DNA of 64,000 nucleotides from NCBI GenBank assembly GCA_905221605.1, contig CAJNDS010001813.1:655934-719933 (forward strand). Direction: 5' to 3'. This DNA comes from Symbiodinium natans (taxonomy: Eukaryota > Sar > Dinophyceae > Suessiales > Symbiodiniaceae). The notes under the pieces were generated by a model, which saw only the letters and a program-made list of their open reading frames with translations, did not search any database and was not told the DNA's origin. Both the position numbers and the translations under genes were made by a program. Positions 43,101-51,288 of the stretch are shown in pieces. Every line of letters begins with the position of its first letter. The stretch's first letter is position 1.

Positions 43101-43115
43101 TCCTAGAGCTGCCAT
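37164..43115 (-). CDS. Copia Gag-Pol polyprotein, copy 1 (1983 aa)
   Basis: A single open frame with no stop or frameshift. Gag occupies about residues 1-310 and ends in a lysine/glycine-rich tract (about 245-300). A CX2CX4HX4C zinc knuckle follows at 315-328, then a Trp/Asp-rich acidic stretch (about 355-405). The aspartic protease motif DSGAATH is at 565-571. The integrase zinc motif is compressed (H989, H993, C1000, C1003), with catalytic Asp candidates at 1026 and 1087; a convincing third acidic residue is not seen at the expected place. Reverse transcriptase spans about 1480-1700 with YVDD at 1658-1661. RNase H has D1835, E1876 and D1912 and includes the copia-typical DWAGC and SSGEAEL motifs. 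The start is the first ATG after the primer site. The protein should process into Gag, protease, integrase and RT/RNase H and drive replication through an RNA intermediate. Confidence 0.95.
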   Translation of the reverse strand: MAALGEDGDFAGKLRLPLPDNFSGQPADWEEWSWNFKAYISMFEAGAVTLLDNAEALTTEFTDAHLEVTLDTGDVDVDATRSRVLFSRKLHYLLSQLVKDSAKLVVRQNVGSNGFETWRRLFNKFALPDATRSTALLTQLLDFRFGPNTFEQDFNVWETIKVKYEKQAGQALPDGVLVATLLNKTTGALQQHLRLNAKTLQTYEQVREVILEYYRSRLLVNPLAQTSASTTFAGGGQAPMDIGYLGKGKGKKGKGKGKGKGKKGKGKDFGPMKGKGKGKKGPHWNFFGSLKGKSKGKGKNFGSSAGASASSSALCWTCGKSGHFASKCPLNRVNAVEGEESELYGLQEEESYFGEAPWDDWSEWTVGALFDESWESWDDSLWDSSWDSWDWYSYQDFAGWNEWWPEATSSKETLSPQQPQKPKEESTLQHGAQQAPVSAVTVTAPPGLSKAAPKPKAKSSLSPSSFLMSALVLGNFGVSQSFGFEGMLTGDVDFSYGEKRVTFSSVGMAPLETFSLNRNDSVPQKLFSVYDLGVSNLNTTFRDHALEEHLVAATFDENEPWILFDSGAATHCCPQDFASEWPLLPLSGKPPPLRSISGQPLTVYGRRLVKLDFDGQPCFLHFYVCDVPYCVVSVGRLLRQGFQVTMTRESQVLSTPDGNQVPIIRQGSLLFLRPTLGAFNKDEFVEVCNLLHDSNEQGTLIAPTQFNPVYYNADRWELSGNTLTRIHKRSRATFFSPEGTKDRPVELESLADERVTYLTYEDGRKETLHDNWRTSKDPKGKSSGRFVGRTVFKLSSKSTGRRLAGKQSTFPQPVPKALAQPQDTLAEKPKPPKDRSAEDTFRLRLAQAASGTLPDFQKALVEQLSEKDPATGEAFTHDRWLNFQLFWVRVHYVSRNTLYVPEDPHFEEELGNARMTLIMRPDAEPTWHFDLWRKHGAQEVTQDFVGATCFEKLPLEAFEAEPAQPEYLAQRPKGLKQPGEPTLTERLEHELTHLPFKPWCEICLKAKSRQAHSKKLSLRQPVLQMDFSFLSDKPGEEQVTILNVVDVLSNMALSVVIPTKARTPYSHAELRRFVLETGRTFGILQCDPEPALKAIAEAVTGEVGGLSLRSTPTGWKQAQGSVGNMQATLYGQIKALRLELLQRYQVDLSVHSALFTWLVRHAQWLVNRYLCNAAGTTAFERRWGKRYNGFICRFGETVLFRKQRVNKGKPAFERGIWLGKDTESEQHFVADSRGVYKTRSLKRLPPTQQSDAALLQSVTARPWDPTGAKVETDSFIFPMQQSEEATNPALPPSGPLSGPPEKGNDVPNYELSDPELEEALGLDGTEPVPARDDLSDLPEDYFSDVEQEPPLPPPEFEPPRLTLDEQTANAAQARSSTDAALPQPPGSRPRLSDESPASPTKRSTETFDVGTTKVQRINAVTFYSGRKRIPKPLCYLRVAAVTTKNDLEVPVAINQDERELLLMKTLENPYLWYETEFPLVEEVEGMKKEMKSMTTFDVFEEVHYKDIPQALLDKVISTRWVKVRKSDGTVRCRLVVRGYTQEVNDKDETFASTPSLTTLKLLLTLAVARGWHIAVGDISTAFLHAAVDDDFYVIPPLEFYPDGCTLWKLKKALYGLKHSPKLWQEHFASVMKKNGFRRVKSDPNLYVHETKQPYVLAYVDDLMFFGSKPDVELSVADLQKDLLLKMTGTLDEGQSVTFLGRELQRTNDAILVGMNPAYIDRMLETAGLSGCKPVLAPGTDTLRKQLNVEPLDAEAHKRYRRIVGQLLWLSSVRPDIMYAVKELSRGLSAPTSEHEAKAKHLLKYLAGTKNFSQRLQPTLQLSPQHKAIDINIYVDSDWAGCADSRRSTSGVSLFMLGANILSHSRTQATVALSSGEAELYAIGSGTADALFLKSLIEEAKLFPKANLCIWTDSNVGKSIVSRFGASRKTKHVELRFLYVQELVASGMVRVKKVLGTLNPADILTKYVPKETLHRHLPTFGFPL

Positions 43116-43138
43116 TCTACCAAAGTCCTAGAGCTTTC

Positions 43139-43151
43139 AGCTCCGCTACCA
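43139..43151 (-). promoter_or_regulatory. Primer-binding site, initiator-Met tRNA type (copy 1)
   Basis: Directly downstream of the 5' LTR the minus strand reads TGGTAGCGGAGCT. It resembles the usual copia primer site complementary to the 3' end of initiator methionine tRNA (TGGTATCAGAGC in plants). The polyprotein ATG follows only 36 nt after the LTR. Confidence 0.7.
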
Positions 43152-43345
43152 TGCGAAATTGCGAGGTAGCCAAAGTCTACACAAACAACCCTAAAGTGAT
43201 CGTGCAACCTCAGCCAACCTCAACACTCAAAGTTCCTATGATGCCTCGGCCTTTTCTCTCTGGGCAAAGTTGTGCTTGAGCCACCAAAGTGGCAGATCAT
43301 GAGTAGGGCTCATCTGGGGAGGAAAAGTGTGATTATAATTTCACA
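43152..43345 (-). repeat. 5' LTR of copia copy 1
   Basis: This LTR matches the one at 35212-35405 base for base over 194 bp. In the minus direction it is the upstream LTR of copy 1, so it should carry the promoter. No TATA box or other promoter motif is obvious. Confidence 0.95.
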
Positions 43346-43350
43346 CAAAC
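43346..43350. repeat. Shared CAAAC target duplication between the two elements
   Basis: CAAAC separates the two LTRs at the junction and also occurs at 35207-35211 and 51483-51487. Three copies of one 5-bp duplication fit a second insertion into the target duplication, or the adjacent (AAAC)n microsatellite, of the first. Recombination between LTRs would instead leave a single shared LTR. Confidence 0.85.
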
Positions 43351-43544
43351 TGCGAAATTGCGAGGTAGCCAAAGTCTACACAAACAACCCTAAAGTGATC
43401 GTGCAACCTCAGCCAACCTCAACACTCAAAGTTCCTATGATGCCTCGGCCTTTTCTCTCTGGGCAAAGTTGTGCTTGAGCCACCAAAGTGGCAGATCATG
43501 AGTAGGGCTCATCTGGGGAGGAAAAGTGTGATTATAATTTCACA
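43351..43544 (-). repeat. 3' LTR of copia copy 2
   Basis: Identical 194-bp LTR. The bases after its plus-strand right end read on the minus strand as CCAAGGAGGCG, a weak polypurine-like primer for plus-strand synthesis. The same sequence follows the LTR at 35405. Confidence 0.95.
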
Positions 43545-43855
43545 CGCCTCCTTGGACTAAAGTTGCTTTAACTTTCGTCCACACTCAATCACACACCCGC
43601 TTCAAAGTACGAACCACAATATCAGCAAACAAAGTTCGAAGAAATGTTTTACTCGAAAGTCGGGGGAATCAGCTGATTCGCAAAAGCTGCCATCTTCAAA
43701 GTGGCTGTTAAAAAGATCGTTGTGCTCTTCAAAGTTGTGGTGCTTGCGAAAGGTATTATGAATCGGCCCAAAGTGCAGCGATTCTGGCTGTCTGAAATAC
43801 CAAAGTGCCCAAAGTCGGCATATCGAAATGCAGCGACTCGAAAAGTGGCACATCT

Positions 43856-44719
43856 TCACATCCTGGAGCCACGACGCAAAGTGGGGATATCCAAGTGCAT
43901 CGGCGCAACGCCCTCGTCTGGAAAGTTTGAGAGCTCTTGGTACAGCCGAGATAAAAGTGGGAGGTGCATAAGGCGCGAGTGCCTGCAGTCAGGCCTGTCA
44001 AAGTAGGTGTTGAGATTGTCACAAAGCTCGTACGGGTGAATGCGGTGCAACAAAGTGACAATCGTTCGGCAAGTAGGCTCCCACATAAAGTTCAGGCTCT
44101 GAACTTTGAGAAAGTAATCCACATATCGCCTATTCCATAGACGATTTCCATTGATGGTGATTAACCGAGTAAAGTCTTGTAGCAAAAGTCGGACTCCAAT
44201 CGTGATCAACTGCTCTCCTGGCATAAAAGTCACACGATCAAGTCCCTGTTGCAAGGAGATAGACAGTCCAAATGACCAAAATAAAAGTGACGATCTCGGA
44301 GACAAAGTGAGGTTCAGGCAATCCACCATAGTTCCCACCATTGCTGCAGATGGCAAGACAAAGTTTCCTGACCTCTGAGCTGCAGATGCAACCGTCAACC
44401 AAAGTCCTGTAGGTAGAGTAAGCCACAGCTGAAAAGGAACCCAATCCTGCCGAAAAGTGGGGCGTTCCGGTGTCCAGAACCCCACAAAAGTCCTCTGCAG
44501 CACCTCCAACTCAGGAGGTGTATAAAGTCCCAAAGTGGCCGCATACTGGATCAAAGGATAAAGCTTCTGAAACATTTCCGCCGGCGATGAAAGTGGCAGA
44601 TAAAGTTGCTCCTTCTGCAGCCCATTCCACAAGGTTTCAAGAACCAGCTGCAGACTCAGCCACGTGCGATACGTGCTAAAGTCCACGTCACGGCTCTGAG
44701 CTGGTGTAAAGCGATCCAT
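43856..44719 (-). CDS. Second ORF of the copia element, copy 2 (287 aa, unknown function)
   Basis: The same 287-aa protein as in copy 1, reading identically in the supplied translations and ending in the same GSRM plus TGA. Just after the stop the copies differ by 2 bp (copy 1 reads CATTCCTTCAC, copy 2 CATCTTCAC). The downstream open frames are therefore joined differently and any extension past this stop is not conserved. Confidence 0.7.
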   Translation of the reverse strand: MDRFTPAQSRDVDFSTYRTWLSLQLVLETLWNGLQKEQLYLPLSSPAEMFQKLYPLIQYAATLGLYTPPELEVLQRTFVGFWTPERPTFRQDWVPFQLWLTLPTGLWLTVASAAQRSGNFVLPSAAMVGTMVDCLNLTLSPRSSLLFWSFGLSISLQQGLDRVTFMPGEQLITIGVRLLLQDFTRLITINGNRLWNRRYVDYFLKVQSLNFMWEPTCRTIVTLLHRIHPYELCDNLNTYFDRPDCRHSRLMHLPLLSRLYQELSNFPDEGVAPMHLDIPTLRRGSRM

Positions 44720-45300
44720 CGCCTCAAAGTCTGCTGCGCGGCTCCACCGCGTGCAAAGTTGCGAGAACTGTCTCTGGACGTCTCACACCTTTAAAGTGCC
44801 ATGGCGCGCGGGCGCACAAGAGCATCAAAGTGTTTCGAGAGAAGCACCAGAGGGGCGCGAGGCAAAGTAAACCACAAACGCCAAAGAAACCCCGAACACC
44901 CCAAAAAGGTCAAAGTTGGCTGGGGTCGAATTTATGTACATTAAAAGACTAAAGTTAAAATGCGCCCGAACAGCGCGAGTTCGCGTGGAGAAAGTGCGCG
45001 CGTTCGCGCGTGGCGGCGAAGGTTTCGTGCCTGAAAACTGAAAAAGTTGCGCGCGCGTACGCGAGCCGAGTGCGCCGAATGCGCCGAAAGTTGACATGAC
45101 TGAACATGACTGCAAAGCACACGTCTGCACTGCACAGCACTGCAAAGTACATGTCTGCAAAAGTGACATGTCCGCACAAGACAGCACAAGTGACATGAAA
45201 GACATGAAAAGTGACATGACTGTACACACACACCAAGAGTGACATGTCCGCAAAAGTACGTGTTTCTCTCCTCTCACACTCTCTCTTCTTTCTGTCTTTC
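44720..45300 (-). other. Spacer between Gag-Pol and ORF2, copy 2
   Basis: Near-identical to 36583-37163, with the same AAGTGACATG-type repeats and CT-rich stretch. Confidence 0.5.
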
Positions 45301-48300
45301 TCAAAGTGGAAAACCAAAAGTAGGCAGATGCCTGTGCAAGGTTTCTTTGGGAACATACTTCGTCAAGATATCAGCTGGGTTCAAAGTTCCCAACACTTTC
45401 TTTACACGCACCATACCTGAGGCAACAAGTTCTTGAACGTAAAGAAAGCGAAGCTCCACGTGCTTCGTCTTACGGGATGCCCCAAAGCGCGAAACTATGC
45501 TTTTACCAACGTTGGAGTCGGTCCAGATACAAAGGTTTGCTTTCGGGAAAAGTTTCGCCTCCTCGATCAGAGACTTCAGGAAAAGTGCATCAGCGGTTCC
45601 TGAGCCTATCGCGTACAGCTCGGCTTCTCCACTCGAAAGTGCTACCGCGGCTTGTGTCCTACTGTGCGACAAAATGTTCGCACCCAACATGAAAAGTGAC
45701 ACACCCGAAGTGGATCTACGACTGTCTGCGCAGCCAGCCCAATCGGAATCTACGTAAATGTTGATGTCTATGGCTTTGTGTTGTGGGGAAAGTTGTAGGG
45801 TAGGTTGAAGACGTTGCGAAAAGTTCTTCGTACCAGCAAGGTACTTCAAAAGGTGCTTGGCCTTGGCTTCATGCTCTGAGGTCGGGGCAGAAAGTCCTCG
45901 ACTGAGCTCCTTTACTGCATACATGATGTCTGGGCGTACACTCGAAAGCCACAAAAGTTGGCCTACGATGCGCCGGTAGCGCTTGTGCGCTTCCGCGTCC
46001 AGAGGCTCAACATTCAACTGCTTTCGCAAAGTGTCTGTGCCCGGAGCAAGGACTGGCTTACAACCTGAAAGTCCTGCCGTCTCAAGCATACGATCAATGT
46101 ACGCAGGGTTCATGCCAACAAGTACGGCGTCGTTCGTTCTTTGAAGCTCACGGCCAAGGAAAGTCACCGATTGACCTTCGTCCAAAGTGCCTGTCATCTT
46201 CAACAACAGGTCTTTCTGCAACTCCGCGACCGAAAGTTCAACATCTGGTTTTGAACCAAAGAACATGAGGTCGTCAACATAAGCAAGCACGTAAAGTTGC
46301 TTGGTCTCATGCACATAAAGGTTTGGGTCTGACTTGACCCTGCGAAAGCCATTCTTCTTCATGACTGACGCAAAGTGCTCTTGCCAAAGCTTTGGAGAGT
46401 GCTTAAGACCATAAAGCGCCTTCTTCAACTTCCAAAGCGTGCAGCCATCTGGGTAAAACTCGAGCGGGGGTATGACGTAAAAGTCATCATCCACAGCAGC
46501 GTGCAAGAAAGCTGTGGAAATGTCACCCACTGCTATGTGCCATCCTCTGGCTACAGCCAAAGTAAGCAAAAGCTTCAAGGTGGTGAGCGAAGGCGTCGAG
46601 GCGAAAGTCTCATCCTTGTCATTGACTTCTTGCGTGTAGCCTCGAACTACAAGTCGACAGCGCACAGTGCCGTCGGACTTGCGGACCTTAACCCACCGCG
46701 TCGAAATGACCTTGTCTAAACGTGCTTGGGGAATGTCCTTGTAGTGAACTTCTTCGAAAACATCGAAAGTCGTCATAGACTTCATCTCCTTTTTCATCCC
46801 TTCTACTTCTTCAACGAGCGGAAACTCGGTTTCATACCACAAGTACGGGTTTTCCAGGGTCTTCATCAGCAAAAGTTCTTTTTCATCCTGGTTTATTGCT
46901 ACAGGAACTTCAAGGTCGTTCTTGGTTGTGACTGCAGCAACACGAAGGTAACAAAGTGGCTTGGGTATGCGCTTCCTACCGCTGTAGAAAGTCACCGCGT
47001 TGATCCTCTGCACCTTAGTCGTTCCAACGTCAAAAGTCTCTGTGCTACGCTTGGTCGGTGACGCGGGCGACTCGTCAGAAAGTCGCGGCCTCGAACCAGG
47101 GGGCTGAGGCAAAGCTGCGTCTGTACTCGACCTTGCTTGCGCTGCATTTGCAGTTTGCTCATCCAAAGTCAAGCGTGGAGGCTCAAACTCAGGCGGAGGC
47201 AAGGGCGGTTCTTGCTCTACATCAGAAAAGTAATCTTCCGGAAGGTCCGAAAGATCGTCACGAGCCGGAACAGGCTCTGTGCCATCTAAGCCCAAAGCTT
47301 CTTCCAACTCTGGGTCTGAAAGTTCATAGTTTGGCACGTCATTGCCTTTTTCAGGAGGACCAGAAAGTTGCCCAGACGGTGGCAAAGCTAGGTTTGTCGC
47401 CTCCTCGGACTGCTGCATCGGAAAGATGAAGGAGTCCGTTTCCACCTTTGCACCGGTCGGGTCCCAAGGACGCGCGGTAACCGACTGCAAAAGTGCCACG
47501 TCTGACTGCTGGGTGGGGGGGAGGCGTTTCAAGGAACGCGTCTTGTAAACCCCGCGAGAGTCAGCGACAAAGTGTTGCTCCGACTCTGTGTCTTTTCCAA
47601 GCCAAACGCCACGCTCAAAAGCCGGCTTGCCTTTGTTGACACGCTGTTTTCGGAAAAGTACGGTCTCTCCAAAGCGGCATATGAAGCCGTTGTACCGCTT
47701 TCCCCAGCGTCTCTCAAAAGCAGTAGTGCCAGCAGCGTTGCAAAGGTAACGGTTGACAAGCCACTGCGCGTGGCGCACAAGCCAAGTGAAAAGCGCTGAG
47801 TGAACCGACAGATCAACTTGGTAACGCTGCAAAAGCTCAAGCCGCAAAGCCTTGATCTGTCCATACAAAGTTGCTTGCATGTTTCCAACGGAACCCTGAG
47901 CTTGCTTCCAGCCTGTCGGGGTACTCCGCAAGGAAAGTCCACCGACTTCGCCTGTTACAGCTTCCGCGATGGCTTTCAACGCTGGCTCTGGGTCGCATTG
48001 CAAGATTCCGAAAGTACGTCCGGTTTCTAGAACAAAGCGTCTCAACTCTGCATGGGAGTACGGTGTGCGAGCCTTTGTGGGAATCACCACTGAAAGTGCC
48101 ATGTTCGAGAGAACATCGACAACGTTAAGTATGGTGACCTGTTCCTCACCAGGCTTATCTGAAAGAAAGCTAAAGTCCATCTGCAGGACGGGCTGTCTCA
48201 ACGAAAGTTTCTTACTGTGAGCCTGCCTGCTCTTAGCTTTCAAACAAATTTCACACCACGGCTTGAACGGCAAGTGAGTGAGCTCATGCTCCAGCCTTTC

Positions 48301-51252
48301 TGTTAAAGTTGGCTCGCCGGGCTGCTTCAAGCCCTTCGGCCTCTGAGCCAAGTACTCTGGCTGAGCTGGCTCTGCTTCAAAGGCTTCAAGTGGCAACTTC
48401 TCAAAACAAGTAGCGCCAACAAAGTCTTGCATCACTTCCTGCGTGCCGTGTTTGCGCCACAAGTCAAAGTGCCACGTTGGCTCTGCATCAGGACGCATGA
48501 TCAAAGTCATGCGCGCATTGCCCAACTCTTCTTCAAAGTGCGGGTCTTCTGGCACATACAAGGTGTTCCGAGACACGTAGTGAACACGAGCCCAAAACAA
48601 CTGAAAGTTCAGCCAACGGTCGTGCGTGAAGGCTTCTCCAGTTGCAGGGTCCTTCTCCGAAAGCTGTTCCACCAGGGCCTTCTGGAAGTCAGGCAAAGTG
48701 CCCGAAGCGGCCTGCGCCAAACGCAGACGGAAAGTGTCCTCTGCGGAATGGTCCTTTGGTGGTTTAGGCTTTTCTGCTAAAGTGTCTTGCGGTTGTGCGA
48801 GGGCTTTTGGAACAGGTTGGGGAAAAGTTGACTGCTTGCCAGCGAGTCTACGACCCGTGGATTTGGAGGAAAGTTTAAAGACAGTACGACCAACAAAGCG
48901 TCCAGAAGACTTCCGTTTGGGATCTTTAGACGTTCGCCAGTTATCATGCAAAGTTTCTTTTCTGCCATCTTCGTACGTAAGGTAAGTGACACGCTCATCA
49001 GCTAAGGACTCGAGCTCAACTGGCCTATCGTTCGTCCCTTCAGGAGAAAAGAAAGTCGCTCTAGATCTTTTGTGTATTCTTGTGAGGGTGTTACCCGAAA
49101 GTTCCCAACGATCAGCATTGTAGTAAACGGGGTTAAACTGGGTTGGAGCAATCAAAGTACCTTGTTCATTGGAGTCGTGAAGAAGGTTGCAAACTTCAAC
49201 AAACTCATCCTTGTTGAAAGCTCCCAAAGTAGGCCGAAGGAACAAAAGTGACCCTTGTCTGACTATTGGAACTTGGTTTCCATCAGGGGTTGAAAGTACC
49301 TGAGACTCTCTTGTCATCGTCACTTGAAAGCCTTGTCTCAAAAGTCTTCCAACCGAAACCACACAGTACGGTACGTTGCATACGTAAAAGTGAAGAAAGC
49401 AAGGCTGACCGTCAAAGTCAAGCTTCACAAGCCTTCTACCGTAAACCGTCAAGGGTTGACCCGAAATGGATCTCAAAGGCGGTGGCTTCCCTGAAAGTGG
49501 CAAAAGCGGCCACTCCGAAGCAAAGTCCTGAGGACAGCAATGGGTCGCTGCTCCTGAATCAAAAAGTATCCAGGGCTCATTCTCGTCAAAGGTGGCTGCA
49601 ACCAAATGTTCCTCCAAAGCATGATCCCGGAATGTCGTGTTCAGGTTCGACACTCCAAGATCGTACACACTGAAAAGTTTCTGAGGCACCGAGTCGTTTC
49701 GATTCAGCGAAAAGGTTTCCAACGGCGCCATGCCAACCGACGAAAAGGTCGCACGCTTCTCGCCATACGAAAAGTCAACATCACCAGTCAACATGCCTTC
49801 AAAACCAAACGACTGACCAACACCAAAGTTGCCAAGCACGAGTGCCGACATCAAGAAAGAGCTCGGGGAAAGTGAGCTCTTGGCCTTAGGTTTGGGCGCT
49901 GCCTTGGAAAGTCCTGGAGGGGCTGTCACAGTGACAGCTGAAACTGGAGCCTGCTGAGCTCCATGCTGCAAAGTTGACTCTTCCTTAGGCTTCTGAGGCT
50001 GTTGCGGTGACAAAGTCTCCTTTGAGGAGGTGGCTTCAGGCCACCACTCATTCCAACCTGCAAAGTCCTGATACGAATACCAGTCCCAGGAATCCCACGA
50101 GGAATCCCAAAGTGAGTCATCCCATGACTCCCAACTCTCATCGAAAAGTGCTCCGACTGTCCACTCAGACCAGTCGTCCCAAGGGGCCTCACCAAAGTAA
50201 GACTCTTCTTCCTGGAGACCGTAAAGTTCACTCTCTTCTCCCTCAACAGCATTCACTCTGTTCAGCGGACACTTGCTAGCAAAGTGACCTGACTTACCAC
50301 ATGTCCAGCACAAGGCACTCGACGATGCCGAAGCACCCGACGACGAACCAAAGTTCTTTCCTTTGCCTTTGCTCTTTCCTTTCAAACTTCCGAAAAAGTT
50401 CCAGTGGGGGCCTTTCTTGCCTTTTCCTTTGCCTTTCATGGGACCAAAGTCCTTTCCTTTTCCTTTCTTTCCTTTGCCCTTTCCTTTTCCTTTTCCTTTC
50501 TTTCCTTTGCCCTTTCCTAGATACCCAATGTCCATGGGCGCTTGTCCGCCTCCTGCGAAAGTGGTCGAGGCAGAGGTCTGCGCTAACGGATTCACCAAAA
50601 GTCTAGACCTGTAGTACTCCAAGATGACCTCGCGAACCTGCTCATACGTTTGCAAAGTTTTGGCGTTCAAGCGAAGATGCTGCTGCAAAGCTCCTGTTGT
50701 CTTGTTCAGCAAAGTAGCTACCAAAACACCATCTGGCAAAGCTTGACCTGCCTGTTTCTCGTACTTCACCTTGATTGTTTCCCAAACGTTAAAGTCCTGC
50801 TCAAACGTGTTTGGACCAAACCTGAAATCCAAAAGTTGCGTGAGCAAAGCTGTCGACCTGGTTGCATCAGGCAAGGCAAACTTGTTGAAAAGTCTTCTCC
50901 AGGTCTCAAAGCCATTCGACCCGACGTTCTGACGAACGACAAGTTTCGCCGAATCCTTCACAAGCTGAGAAAGTAGATAGTGCAACTTGCGACTGAAAAG
51001 TACACGACTACGCGTTGCATCAACATCCACATCACCTGTGTCCAAAGTTACTTCAAGGTGTGCATCTGTGAACTCGGTTGTCAAAGCTTCGGCATTGTCG
51101 AGCAAAGTCACTGCGCCTGCTTCGAACATCGAAATGTACGCTTTAAAGTTCCATGACCATTCTTCCCAGTCTGCAGGCTGACCGGAAAAGTTGTCTGGGA
51201 GAGGAAGCCTAAGCTTTCCTGCAAAGTCACCATCTTCTCCTAGAGCTGCCAT
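45301..51252 (-). CDS. Copia Gag-Pol polyprotein, copy 2 (1983 aa)
   Basis: Same length and domain order as copy 1, also fully open. About 21 residues differ, spread over Gag, protease, integrase, RT and RNase H; examples are D626N, K741N, L1511R, P1653L and D1677E. None hits the zinc-knuckle cysteines, DSG, YVDD or the RNase H acidic residues. The integrase shows the same missing third acidic residue, so that feature belongs to the family and is not damage in one copy. An intact frame in both copies argues for recent activity or purifying selection. Confidence 0.95.
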   Translation of the reverse strand: MAALGEDGDFAGKLRLPLPDNFSGQPADWEEWSWNFKAYISMFEAGAVTLLDNAEALTTEFTDAHLEVTLDTGDVDVDATRSRVLFSRKLHYLLSQLVKDSAKLVVRQNVGSNGFETWRRLFNKFALPDATRSTALLTQLLDFRFGPNTFEQDFNVWETIKVKYEKQAGQALPDGVLVATLLNKTTGALQQHLRLNAKTLQTYEQVREVILEYYRSRLLVNPLAQTSASTTFAGGGQAPMDIGYLGKGKGKKGKGKGKGKGKKGKGKDFGPMKGKGKGKKGPHWNFFGSLKGKSKGKGKNFGSSSGASASSSALCWTCGKSGHFASKCPLNRVNAVEGEESELYGLQEEESYFGEAPWDDWSEWTVGALFDESWESWDDSLWDSSWDSWDWYSYQDFAGWNEWWPEATSSKETLSPQQPQKPKEESTLQHGAQQAPVSAVTVTAPPGLSKAAPKPKAKSSLSPSSFLMSALVLGNFGVGQSFGFEGMLTGDVDFSYGEKRATFSSVGMAPLETFSLNRNDSVPQKLFSVYDLGVSNLNTTFRDHALEEHLVAATFDENEPWILFDSGAATHCCPQDFASEWPLLPLSGKPPPLRSISGQPLTVYGRRLVKLDFDGQPCFLHFYVCNVPYCVVSVGRLLRQGFQVTMTRESQVLSTPDGNQVPIVRQGSLLFLRPTLGAFNKDEFVEVCNLLHDSNEQGTLIAPTQFNPVYYNADRWELSGNTLTRIHKRSRATFFSPEGTNDRPVELESLADERVTYLTYEDGRKETLHDNWRTSKDPKRKSSGRFVGRTVFKLSSKSTGRRLAGKQSTFPQPVPKALAQPQDTLAEKPKPPKDHSAEDTFRLRLAQAASGTLPDFQKALVEQLSEKDPATGEAFTHDRWLNFQLFWARVHYVSRNTLYVPEDPHFEEELGNARMTLIMRPDAEPTWHFDLWRKHGTQEVMQDFVGATCFEKLPLEAFEAEPAQPEYLAQRPKGLKQPGEPTLTERLEHELTHLPFKPWCEICLKAKSRQAHSKKLSLRQPVLQMDFSFLSDKPGEEQVTILNVVDVLSNMALSVVIPTKARTPYSHAELRRFVLETGRTFGILQCDPEPALKAIAEAVTGEVGGLSLRSTPTGWKQAQGSVGNMQATLYGQIKALRLELLQRYQVDLSVHSALFTWLVRHAQWLVNRYLCNAAGTTAFERRWGKRYNGFICRFGETVLFRKQRVNKGKPAFERGVWLGKDTESEQHFVADSRGVYKTRSLKRLPPTQQSDVALLQSVTARPWDPTGAKVETDSFIFPMQQSEEATNLALPPSGQLSGPPEKGNDVPNYELSDPELEEALGLDGTEPVPARDDLSDLPEDYFSDVEQEPPLPPPEFEPPRLTLDEQTANAAQARSSTDAALPQPPGSRPRLSDESPASPTKRSTETFDVGTTKVQRINAVTFYSGRKRIPKPLCYLRVAAVTTKNDLEVPVAINQDEKELLLMKTLENPYLWYETEFPLVEEVEGMKKEMKSMTTFDVFEEVHYKDIPQARLDKVISTRWVKVRKSDGTVRCRLVVRGYTQEVNDKDETFASTPSLTTLKLLLTLAVARGWHIAVGDISTAFLHAAVDDDFYVIPPLEFYPDGCTLWKLKKALYGLKHSPKLWQEHFASVMKKNGFRRVKSDPNLYVHETKQLYVLAYVDDLMFFGSKPDVELSVAELQKDLLLKMTGTLDEGQSVTFLGRELQRTNDAVLVGMNPAYIDRMLETAGLSGCKPVLAPGTDTLRKQLNVEPLDAEAHKRYRRIVGQLLWLSSVRPDIMYAVKELSRGLSAPTSEHEAKAKHLLKYLAGTKNFSQRLQPTLQLSPQHKAIDINIYVDSDWAGCADSRRSTSGVSLFMLGANILSHSRTQAAVALSSGEAELYAIGSGTADALFLKSLIEEAKLFPKANLCIWTDSNVGKSIVSRFGASRKTKHVELRFLYVQELVASGMVRVKKVLGTLNPADILTKYVPKETLHRHLPTFGFPL

Positions 51253-51275
51253 TCTACCAAAGTCCTAGAGCTTTC

Positions 51276-51288
51276 AGCTCCGCTACCA
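51276..51288 (-). promoter_or_regulatory. Primer-binding site, initiator-Met tRNA type (copy 2)
   Basis: Same 13-nt sequence and position as in copy 1, immediately after the 5' LTR on the minus strand. Confidence 0.7.

Larger units (their letters stand above)
35212..43345 (-). mobile_element. Complete Ty1/copia LTR retrotransposon, copy 1
   Basis: This 8134-bp element is bounded by two identical 194-bp LTRs (35212-35405 and 43152-43345) and by CAAAC on each side (35207-35211 and 43346-43350), the expected 5-bp target duplication. In the minus direction the order is 5' LTR, primer-binding site, 1983-aa Gag-Pol, about 580 nt of spacer, a 287-aa ORF, about 310 nt, a purine stretch and the 3' LTR. 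RT and RNase H follow integrase, which defines the copia class. Identical LTRs and an open polyprotein indicate very recent insertion. It lies on the same strand as the inferred split CNB gene. Confidence 0.95.
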
